DNA from: VRUE01 sp963824705
Lineage (GTDB): Bacteria > Actinomycetota > Thermoleophilia > Solirubrobacterales > 70-9
Length of the DNA stretch: 64,000 nt
Direction: 5' to 3'
NCBI GenBank assembly: GCA_963824705.1
Contig: CAWGQE010000003.1
Location: 1,984,001 to 2,048,000 of the forward strand
This document shows positions 57,748 to 64,000 of this stretch, piece by piece (position 1 is the first letter of the stretch; every line of letters starts with the position of its first letter). The position numbers and the translations under genes were made by a program. The notes beneath the pieces are model-generated. The model saw nothing but the letters and a program-made list of their open reading frames with translations. It was not told where the DNA came from and ran no database searches.

Positions 57748-58864
57748 CGCTCTGGCGCTGCTCCTGGCGCTGGCGCTGCCGGCCTGCGGATCGGCTCGGC
57801 CGCCCGATGAAGCGGCGCGATCCGCGGCTCAGGGCATCGGCCTGAAGCAGATCGGCAGCTTCGAAAGCCCGGTCTACGTCAGCGGCGCACCCGGCTTCCC
57901 CAAGCTGCTGTTCGTGGTCGAGCAGGGTGGGACCGTGCAGGTGTTGCGCAGTGGGCACAAGCAGGCGCATCCCTTCCTCGACATCCACGACCTGATCTCC
58001 TCCGGCGGCGAGCGCGGCCTGCTCTCGATCGCCTTCCCTCCCGACTACAAGAGCAGCGGTCGCTTCTATGTCTACGACACCGACCCCCGGGGCAACATCA
58101 GGATCGACGAATTCAAACGGAGAAGCGCGACGCAAGCCGCGCGGGGCTCCCGTCGCGCGATAGTCCGGATACCCCACCCGGTCAACTCCAATCACAACGG
58201 CGGCCAGCTCCAGTTCCTCGGCAACTGGCTCTACTTCGGCACCGGCGACGGTGGCTCGGGTGGCGATCCGCCGAACAACGCCCAGAACCCGCACAAACTG
58301 CTCGGCAAGCTGCTGCGGATCGACCCACGACGCGCCGACGCCAAGCCGCGGATCTACAGCATCGGCCTGCGCAACCCCTTTCGCTTCTCCTTCGACCGGG
58401 TGACGGACCCGGGACAGCCGCGGCTCGCGATCGGCGACGTCGGCCAGAACCGCTTCGAGGAGGTCGACTACACGACGGTCGGCGCGGCGCAGGGCGCCAA
58501 CTTCGGCTGGGACGCCTTCGAGGGGTTCGCCCCCTACGAAGATGAAAACAGCGGCACGCCGGATCCGGGCGGAACGGTGAAACCGATCTTCGCCTATCCG
58601 CACGAACGCGGCGGCGGCAGCTGCGCGATCGTCGGCGGCTATGTGGTCGCCGATCCGCGCCTGACCTCGCTCTACAAGCGATATGTCTACGCCGACCTCT
58701 GCGAGGGGGAGCTGCGCAGCCTCGTCCCGCACCTGCATGGGGCGAGCCGAGAGCACAAGCTCGGCCTCAGCGTCGCATCCCCCACCTCCTTCGGCGAAGA
58801 CGACCGCCATCGCGTCTACGTCTGCTCGCTCGACGGTCCTGTGTACCGGCTCGTCCCGCGTTAA
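57701..58864 (+). CDS. PQQ-type soluble sugar/aldose dehydrogenase-like lipoprotein
   Basis: 387 residues. Lipobox LALPAC (Cys about 29), then a six-bladed beta-propeller of the GdhB/HHIP family: SPVYVSGAPGFPKLLFVVEQGG, GGERGLLSIAFPPDY, NSNHNGGQLQF, GLRNPFRFSFDR, and AIGDVGQNRFEEVD for the PQQ/Ca site. It oxidises sugars outside the membrane if PQQ is present. It overlaps the lipoprotein gene before it, so the two are co-translated. Confidence 0.88.
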   Translation: MVKSLKSKGRRTAVSSALALLLALALPACGSARPPDEAARSAAQGIGLKQIGSFESPVYVSGAPGFPKLLFVVEQGGTVQVLRSGHKQAHPFLDIHDLISSGGERGLLSIAFPPDYKSSGRFYVYDTDPRGNIRIDEFKRRSATQAARGSRRAIVRIPHPVNSNHNGGQLQFLGNWLYFGTGDGGSGGDPPNNAQNPHKLLGKLLRIDPRRADAKPRIYSIGLRNPFRFSFDRVTDPGQPRLAIGDVGQNRFEEVDYTTVGAAQGANFGWDAFEGFAPYEDENSGTPDPGGTVKPIFAYPHERGGGSCAIVGGYVVADPRLTSLYKRYVYADLCEGELRSLVPHLHGASREHKLGLSVASPTSFGEDDRHRVYVCSLDGPVYRLVPR

Positions 58865-58892
58865 CAGCAGCGGAGGCCACACGCGGCTACTC

Positions 58893-58908
58893 TTGGCTGA
58901 CCAGCCAA
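58893..58908. promoter_or_regulatory. palindromic operator, TTGGCTGACCAGCCAA
   Basis: A 16-bp inverted repeat, TTGGCT-GACC-AGCCAA, ends 22 nt before the GTG of the aldehyde dehydrogenase. It has the same centre and half-site design as TTGACTGACCAGTCAA at 4293-4308; both changed positions are symmetric, so the palindrome is preserved. Confidence 0.6.
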
Positions 58909-58930
58909 TTTCTTTGAAGGGAGCGGTCAG

Positions 58931-60496
58931 GTGGAGAGCGGAACGGCACCGAGAGTCGACGAGGCAGTGAACGGCGCAAGCGCCGGCGAGGCAGCGGCCG
59001 AGCGGATCGAGGTCCTCAACCCCGCCACGGGCGCACCAATAGGCAGCGTCACGGTCGACTCCGCCGAGCGCGTCGCCGAAACTGTCGCGCGCGTGCGCGG
59101 CAACCAGGCCGAGTGGGAGGCGCTGGGCGTCGCCGGCCGCTACCGCTGGCTCGGCGAGCTGCGCGATTGGCTCTTCGACAACCACGAGCGGGTGCTCGAC
59201 ACGATGCAGGCGGAGACGGGCAAGGTCCGCGGCGACACCGCCGCGGAGACGGTCTACCTCACCGACCTGATCAACTTCTACGGGAGCAAGGCCGACAAGT
59301 TCATCGGCGACGAAACGGTCAGGCCGCACTCGGCATTGGCGGCTTCCAAAAAGCTGATGGTCCAGTACCGGCCCTACCCCGTGGTCGGCGTGATCAGCCC
59401 CTGGAACTTTCCCCTGGCGCTGGCGCTCGGCGACGCGATCCCCGCCCTGCAGGCGGGAGCGGCGGTGGTCGTCAAGCCCTCGGAGTTCACGCCGCTGGGC
59501 CTGGCCGAGATCGTCGAGGCCTGGAAGCGTGAGATCGGCGGCCCGGACGTGTTCGACTGCGTGCACGGCACGGGTGAGACCGGTGGAGCCTTGGTGGACA
59601 ACGTCGATTTCGTCCAGTTCACCGGCTCGGACCGCACCGGCCGCAAGGTGATGGCGCGTGCCGCCGAGACGCTGACCCCGGTCAGCCTCGAGCTCGGCGG
59701 CAAGGACCCGATGATCGTGCTCTCCGACGCCGACGTCGACCGCGCCGCCAACGCCGCAACCTGGGGCGGGATGTTCAACTCGGGCCAGGTCTGCCTCTCG
59801 GTCGAGCGGATCTACGTCGAGGAGCCGGTCTACGACGAGTTCGTCGCCAAGCTGACCAAGGCGGTCGGGGCGCTGCGCCAGGGGGCCGATGGCAGGACGC
59901 CCGAAAAGGACGTCGGCGCGATGACCTCGCCGAACCAGCGAGCGATCGTCGAAGCGCAGGTCGAGGATGCGATCGCCAAGGGCGCGAGGGCGGCGACCGG
60001 CGGCAAGAAGGTCGAGGGCCCGGGCGACTACTTCGAACCGACCGTGCTCGTCGACGTCGACCACTCGATGACGGTGATGCGCGACGAGACCTTCGGCCCG
60101 GTCGTCGGGGTGATGAAGGTGCGCGACTCCGAGGAGGCGCTGCGCTTCGCCAACGACACCCGCTACGGCCTCGCCGCCACGGTCTTCGGCGAGAAGGAGC
60201 GGGCCGAGAAGGTCGGCCGGCGGATCGAGGCCGGCGCGGTCAACGTCAACGACGTGATCGTCAACTACGTCCTGATGGACGTGCCGATGGGCGGCTGGAA
60301 GGAGTCGGGGATCGGCTTCCGCCACGGTGAGTACGGGATCAAGAAGTACTGCCGGCCGGAGTCGATAATCGTCGCCCGCTTCGGCGGCAAGCGCGAGCCG
60401 ACCTGGTACCCGTACACGAAGGCCCGCCGCAGCCTGATCGGCCGCGTTGCCCGCGCTGCCAACGCACGCGACTGGCGCCGCCGCCTCGGCCTCTGA
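58931..60496 (+). CDS. gabD2: NAD(P)-dependent aldehyde dehydrogenase, succinate-semialdehyde dehydrogenase type
   Basis: 521 residues. SPWNFPLALALGDAIPALQAG, Glu in SLELGGKDPMIVL, catalytic Cys in FNSGQVCLSVERI and GWKESGIGFRHGEYGIKKY fit the actinobacterial GabD2 group. A likely role is succinate semialdehyde or fatty-aldehyde oxidation. A GTG at 58931 is the start, with GAAGGGAG upstream. Shares an operator type with the acyl-CoA dehydrogenase gene at 4346, which suggests a common lipid-linked regulator. Confidence 0.9.
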   Translation: MESGTAPRVDEAVNGASAGEAAAERIEVLNPATGAPIGSVTVDSAERVAETVARVRGNQAEWEALGVAGRYRWLGELRDWLFDNHERVLDTMQAETGKVRGDTAAETVYLTDLINFYGSKADKFIGDETVRPHSALAASKKLMVQYRPYPVVGVISPWNFPLALALGDAIPALQAGAAVVVKPSEFTPLGLAEIVEAWKREIGGPDVFDCVHGTGETGGALVDNVDFVQFTGSDRTGRKVMARAAETLTPVSLELGGKDPMIVLSDADVDRAANAATWGGMFNSGQVCLSVERIYVEEPVYDEFVAKLTKAVGALRQGADGRTPEKDVGAMTSPNQRAIVEAQVEDAIAKGARAATGGKKVEGPGDYFEPTVLVDVDHSMTVMRDETFGPVVGVMKVRDSEEALRFANDTRYGLAATVFGEKERAEKVGRRIEAGAVNVNDVIVNYVLMDVPMGGWKESGIGFRHGEYGIKKYCRPESIIVARFGGKREPTWYPYTKARRSLIGRVARAANARDWRRRLGL

Positions 60497-60611
60497 GGCC
60501 ATGTGGACGCGCCTGGCGGCGTCCTCAGTCGTTCGGATCGGGTCACGCACGGAGTGCGCTCCCCTCACCTCACTCCCTGCGTCCTTGCCAGCCACGCCCA
60601 CATGGCCTCAG
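60493..60611 (+). repeat. long inverted repeat element after the aldehyde dehydrogenase gene
   Basis: Arms 60493-60517 and 60587-60611 pair at 22 of 25 positions, the outer 14 bp (CTGAGGCCATGTGG) perfectly. The 69-nt interior contains GGCGTCCTC, also seen inside B3, and GGAGTG ... CACTCC. It starts in the stop codon region of the aldehyde dehydrogenase and ends 24 nt before the next gene in the same direction. The architecture, but not the core, resembles families A and B. Confidence 0.6.
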
Positions 60612-60635
60612 GATGAGTGAATAGCCTTCTGACAT

Positions 60636-61790
60636 ATGGCCGACTTCGCTGACTACTACCGAGAGATCTATGTCCGTGGCCTCGGTGGCGAGGCGCCGGC
60701 GATTCCGGTCGCCGTCGCGGAGCTGGAGGAACGGGCCCGCGAGGCGATGGAGGAGCGCGCGGCCAACTACGTCTTCGCCGGAGCCGGCTCCGAGCACACG
60801 ATGCGCGCAAATCGCGAGGCCTTTGGGCGGTGCAACATCGTGCCGCGGATGCTGCGCGACGTAGCCACGCGCGACCTCTCGACCGAGCTGCTCGGGACGG
60901 CGATGCCCGCGCCGTTGCTGCTCGCCCCGATCGGCGTGCAGAAGGTGCTCCACGAGGACGGCGAGCTGGCGACGGCGCGGGCAGCCGCGGCCGTCGGCGT
61001 ACCGATGATCGCCAGCACCAACTCGCATTTCACCCTGGAGGAGATCGCCGAAGCGGGCGGCGTTGCACCGCGCTGGTTCCAGCTCTACTGGCCCAACGAT
61101 CGTGACCTCGCGGAGAGCTTCGTCAAGCGCGCCGAGGCTGCCGGCTACGCAGCGATCGTGCTCACCGTCGACACCTTCATCCCCGGCTGGAAGCCGCGCG
61201 ACCTGCAGCAGGCATGGCTGCCCTTCCTCAACGGCATGGGTGTGGCCAACTACTTCAAGGACCCGGTCTTCCGCGCTGCCCTGGAGAAGACCCCGGAGGA
61301 GGATCAGGGCGCCGCAACCGGCCACTTCCTCGGCGTCCAAGCAAATCCGGCGCTGAGCTGGGACGACCTCGAGTGGCTGCGCGATCTGACCTCGCTGCCG
61401 ATCGTGATCAAGGGCATCCAGCACGTCGACGATGCCCGCGAGGCCGCGCGGCGCGGCATCGACGGCATCCTCGTCTCCAACCACGGCGGCCGCCAGGTCG
61501 ACGGCGCGCTCGCCTCGCTGGATGCGCTGGCGCCGATCGCCGAGGCCGTCGGCGACGAGATCGCGATCCTCTTCGACAGCGGCATCCGCAGCGGCGCCGA
61601 CGCGCTCAAGGCACTCGCCCTCGGCGCGGACGCCGTCTGCCTCGGCCGCCCATATGTATGGGGGCTGGCGTTGGACGGACAGGCGGGAGTCGAAACGGTG
61701 CTGAAGATGGTCCTCGCCGAGCTCGACCTGACGATGGCGCTGTGCGGGTATACCCGGCCCGATCAGCTTGGGCCCGATGCGCTTGCGTGA
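60636..61790 (+). CDS. FMN-dependent alpha-hydroxyacid oxidase / lactate 2-monooxygenase-like
   Basis: 384 residues. Beta-barrel FMN fold: APIGVQKVLHEDGELATARAA, WFQLYWPNDRD, then VIKGIQHVDDAREAARRGIDG and the catalytic SNHGGRQVDGALASLD, followed by LFDSGIRSGADALKALALGA. The length and FLGVQANPALSWDDLEWL region suit lactate 2-monooxygenase or a related hydroxyacid oxidase. Substrate not certain. It is followed by a short hairpin shared with metG. Confidence 0.9.
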   Translation: MADFADYYREIYVRGLGGEAPAIPVAVAELEERAREAMEERAANYVFAGAGSEHTMRANREAFGRCNIVPRMLRDVATRDLSTELLGTAMPAPLLLAPIGVQKVLHEDGELATARAAAAVGVPMIASTNSHFTLEEIAEAGGVAPRWFQLYWPNDRDLAESFVKRAEAAGYAAIVLTVDTFIPGWKPRDLQQAWLPFLNGMGVANYFKDPVFRAALEKTPEEDQGAATGHFLGVQANPALSWDDLEWLRDLTSLPIVIKGIQHVDDAREAARRGIDGILVSNHGGRQVDGALASLDALAPIAEAVGDEIAILFDSGIRSGADALKALALGADAVCLGRPYVWGLALDGQAGVETVLKMVLAELDLTMALCGYTRPDQLGPDALA

Positions 61791-61815
61791 AGGTCATCCC
61801 GGTAGGGCTGACCTT
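61790..61815. terminator. short hairpin joining two convergent stops
   Basis: AAGGTCA (61790-61796) and TGACCTT (61809-61815) with a 12-nt loop. The stop of the hydroxyacid oxidase (61790) and that of metG (61815) both lie on the hairpin; the genes are only 24 nt apart. Confidence 0.5.
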
Positions 61816-63320
61816 TAAGTCGGGGGCTCGATCTTCGGGAACAGGGGTGGGACTCGCTCGACCCTTTGGCCGCCAGGTCGGGCTCCTAGCTCGTTGAGCT
61901 GACGTGATGATTCGCCCAATGCAGCGAGCAGCTGCTCGCTGCTCCGCGGCAGGTAGGGAACGAGCAGTAGCGTCGTCACCCGCAGGCCCTCGACGAGGTT
62001 GTAGAGGACTTCGTCGAGGCGCTCCGGGTCGGCCTCGTCCTTGGCCAACTCCCACGGGCGGGTCTCCTCGACGTAGCGATTGAGACGGCGGACCAGCTTC
62101 CAGGCCTCCTCCAGGGCCTGGGTCAGCTCGGCCCGGTCGAGCAGCTCGCTGAAGCGGCCGACGACGCCTTCGAAGTCCTCGGCCAGCACGGCATCGACCT
62201 GGGCCTCTGGGACGACGCCGTCGCGGTAGCGCTCGACCATCGCGAGTACGCGGCTGGCGAGGTTGCCGAAGTCGTTGGCCAGCTCGGTCTCATAGCGGGC
62301 CTCGAAGCCTTCGGTAGAGATCGAGCCGTCCTGGCCGAAGCTGACCTCGCGGAAGCAGTAGAAGCGCAGCGCGTCGGCACCGAAGCGCTCGATCGCCTCG
62401 AAGGGGTCGAGCACGTTGCCGAGCGACTTCGACATCTTTTTCTCGCCCATCATCAGATAGCCGTGGATCGCCATGCGCTGCGGCGGCTCGAGGTCCGCCG
62501 CCCAGAGCAGCGCTGGCCAGATCACCGCGTGGAACTTGAGGATGTCCTTGGCCATCACGTGCAGGCTCGCCGGCCAGAAGCGCTCGGTCAGGTCCTCCCC
62601 CTCGCGGGCGAAGGTGAGCGCGGTGACGTAGTTGAGCAGCGCGTCGAACCACACGTACATCCGCTGCTCGGGGTCCCAGGGCAGCCGCATCCCCCACTTC
62701 AGCTTCGGCCGCGAGAGCGAGACGTCCTCGAGTCCGCCCTTGATGAAGGAGACGGCCTCGTTGCGGCGGAAGTCGGGGACGACGAAGTCGGGACGCTCCT
62801 CGTAGAGCGTTTCGAGCCGCTCCTGAAACGCGGAGAGGCGGAAGAACCAGTTCTCCTCGCGCACCTTCTCGAGCGGGATCTCGTGGATCGGGCAGGTCTG
62901 GCCAGGGCCGAGCTCGCGCTCGGTTTTGAAGTCGGCGCAGCGCGGGCAGTACCAGCCTTCGTAGGTGCCCTTGTCGACCCAGCCGTTGTCGTAGACCCGC
63001 TGAATGATCTCGGCGACCTTCGCGGCGTGACGCGGGTCGGAGGTGCGGATGAAGAAGTCGTTGGTCGCGTCGATGATCGGCATCAGCGCTTCGAACTTGG
63101 CCGCGTTGCGGTCGGCCAGCTCCTGCGGCGTCACGCCCTCGCGCTCGGCCGCCAGCTCGACCGGCTCGCCGTGCTCGTCGGTGCCGGTGAGGAAGAAGAC
63201 GTCCGCCCCTCGCTGGCGCATATGGCGGGCGAGGACGTCGGCCGCCAGCGTCGAGTAGGCATGGCCGAGATGGGGCTCGGCATTGACGTAGTAGATCGGC
63301 GTGGTGACGTAGTAGGCCAT
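61815..63320 (-). CDS. metG: methionyl-tRNA synthetase
   Basis: 501 residues, the short form without the C-terminal dimerisation domain. HIGH motif PHLGHAYS, KMSKS motif KKMSKSLGNVLDPFE, and a zinc knuckle with CPRC and CPIH, i.e. a variant of the usual four-Cys site. Charges tRNA-Met. The final segment LARVLLPYLPRSSEQLLAALGE-like region is the anticodon-binding helical domain. Essential; single transcription unit. Confidence 0.97.
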   Translation of the reverse strand: MAYYVTTPIYYVNAEPHLGHAYSTLAADVLARHMRQRGADVFFLTGTDEHGEPVELAAEREGVTPQELADRNAAKFEALMPIIDATNDFFIRTSDPRHAAKVAEIIQRVYDNGWVDKGTYEGWYCPRCADFKTERELGPGQTCPIHEIPLEKVREENWFFRLSAFQERLETLYEERPDFVVPDFRRNEAVSFIKGGLEDVSLSRPKLKWGMRLPWDPEQRMYVWFDALLNYVTALTFAREGEDLTERFWPASLHVMAKDILKFHAVIWPALLWAADLEPPQRMAIHGYLMMGEKKMSKSLGNVLDPFEAIERFGADALRFYCFREVSFGQDGSISTEGFEARYETELANDFGNLASRVLAMVERYRDGVVPEAQVDAVLAEDFEGVVGRFSELLDRAELTQALEEAWKLVRRLNRYVEETRPWELAKDEADPERLDEVLYNLVEGLRVTTLLLVPYLPRSSEQLLAALGESSRQLNELGARPGGQRVERVPPLFPKIEPPT

Positions 63321-63538
63321 CTACCCCAGGCTATCTGCGCGGTCCACGGCCGGGCCGGCTCCGATCAACGGACCCGTCGCAGCAGCTCACGGCATCGAGG
63401 TGATCTACACCCATCCAACACTAATTTGATAAATACAATAGTACGTAATTTCCAAGCATTTTCCGATAGTGTGCCCCGCGATTCAAGATCTTTGAACGTT
63501 GCACGGTGCGTAAGCAAGTGCACATACGAGGGGGAGAA

Positions 63539-64000
63539 ATGAGGAAGCTGCTAGTCGGCTTGACGATGTCCATCGCCGGTCTGCTCTTAGTTCCACTGTC
63601 GGCAAGTGCCGCCGAATTTGAAACCTTTGTCGGCTGCGATGCATTATCTGCGAACCCGGTTCCGGCGGAAGTGTGTGTGCTGGGAGATTCCCCGGGTGCT
63701 TTCTTCGAATCAGATACCGAAGTGGAATATGAAGTCTGCGTCGAATTGCCAAACGGGGAAGAACTCTGCAGCGAAGAAGAACTTGCTGAAGCAGCAGTCC
63801 TGTACGTCAACGAATTGCCCAGCAGCCAGACGGGCAACTACTTCGTCTCCTGGTGGGTCGAAGGCGTCGAAGTCGATTTCTGGGAATTTCGGGTCGACTC
63901 GCCACCGCCTCCGCCACCCCCACCGCCAGTGATTACGTCCGCCCCCGCGCCCGCACCGGTGATCTCCCCGCCACCCACCGTTCCTTCCGGTCCCTCCGCG
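63539..64000 (+). CDS. secreted protein with Pro-rich linker, cut by the window edge
   Basis: 154 residues visible, no stop. Signal peptide about 1-24 (LLVGLTMSIAGLLLVPLSASA), then a domain with at least four Cys (VGCDAL, EVCVLG, EVCVEL, ELCSEE) and a Trp/Tyr-rich segment (NYFVSWWVEGVEVDFWEF), then a proline run beginning at about residue 122 (PPPPPPPPP). AGGGGGAG precedes the ATG. The gene and its upstream 130 nt (AATTTGATAAATACAATAG region) are clearly poorer in GC than the rest of the window, and Glu is encoded by GAA almost throughout. Function unknown. Confidence 0.75.
   Translation, partial: MRKLLVGLTMSIAGLLLVPLSASAAEFETFVGCDALSANPVPAEVCVLGDSPGAFFESDTEVEYEVCVELPNGEELCSEEELAEAAVLYVNELPSSQTGNYFVSWWVEGVEVDFWEFRVDSPPPPPPPPPVITSAPAPAPVISPPPTVPSGPSA

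Noticed and set aside
60497..60635. tRNA gene in the spacer with strong pairing
   Set aside because: The folding is a single long-arm inverted repeat; there is no GGTTCGA-type T-loop or cloverleaf.

Overview
The window is GC-rich throughout and looks like the chromosome of an actinobacterium of the Thermoleophilia (Solirubrobacterales-like) lineage. The reasons are an actinobacterial integration host factor (mIHF, 48764-49126), a DUF559/AbiEi-type orphan nuclease, an actinobacterial-type succinate-semialdehyde dehydrogenase, many lipoproteins with a short Gly/Ser-rich start, and a secreted subtilase ending in the proline-rich plus GKHVVRVVARDAAGN-type domain common in that class. I see no rRNA, tRNA, CRISPR array, complete insertion sequence or prophage. 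The assignment is inference from gene content.

Layout. 1-5.6 kb: membrane and secreted unknowns, a PilT retraction ATPase and an acyl-CoA dehydrogenase behind a palindromic operator. 5.6-13.8 kb: typA/bipA, a cold-shock gene, an atypical S8 protease, a TVP38-family membrane protein, a RecD2-type helicase and a cupin. 13.8-17.1 kb: a DUF559 nuclease bracketed by two related hairpins, a Cys-rich mini-protein, a HipA-like protein that has lost its kinase aspartates, and an HD hydrolase. 17.1-20.6 kb: two cation/calcium antiporters with a lipoprotein. 20.6-22.9 kb: a MoxR ATPase with a CoxE-like VWA protein that carries a one-base frameshift. 22.9-24.7 kb: a DUF2283 two-gene unit, DUF4389 and an Rrf2 regulator.

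24.7-33.9 kb is a phosphate region. pstS-C-A-B runs straight into a small lipoprotein, two zinc-ribbon proteins and a membrane-anchored phosphoesterase; every junction overlaps, so this is one eight-gene operon. A divergent secreted protein, a 65-residue protein and a PhoD-like phosphatase lie beside it. Two copies of a 23-bp palindrome (TTGTTGAGT-N5-ACTCRACAA) sit in the two divergent promoter regions. 34.0-41.9 kb is a sulfur/cofactor uptake region: cysA-W-T with a sulfate-binding protein, an Rrf2 regulator, a TauE/SafE carrier and a ThiXYZ-like ABC transporter.

41.9-64 kb holds a PAS-GAF-GGDEF-EAL protein, an AlkA-like glycosylase, a divergent pair of a long GNAT-like protein and a serine-palmitoyltransferase-like enzyme, mIHF, an RND/MMPL transporter with a thioredoxin-fold partner, a lipid-transport ABC module of the Mla/YrbE type, a PQQ-type sugar dehydrogenase, an aldehyde dehydrogenase with the same class of operator as the acyl-CoA dehydrogenase, an FMN-dependent hydroxyacid oxidase, metG and a truncated secreted protein.

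The most unusual content is non-coding. Between 41.9 and 60.6 kb several gene ends carry 90-150 nt elements that pair a long, copy-specific outer stem with a conserved inner core. Family A has two inverted 151-nt copies at 41936-42086 and 42203-42353. Family B has three copies at 45967-46058, 49142-49255 and 54164-54308. A possible relative is at 60493-60611. In families A and B the outer stems differ in sequence but stay complementary, which suggests selection on structure or insertion into pre-existing hairpins.
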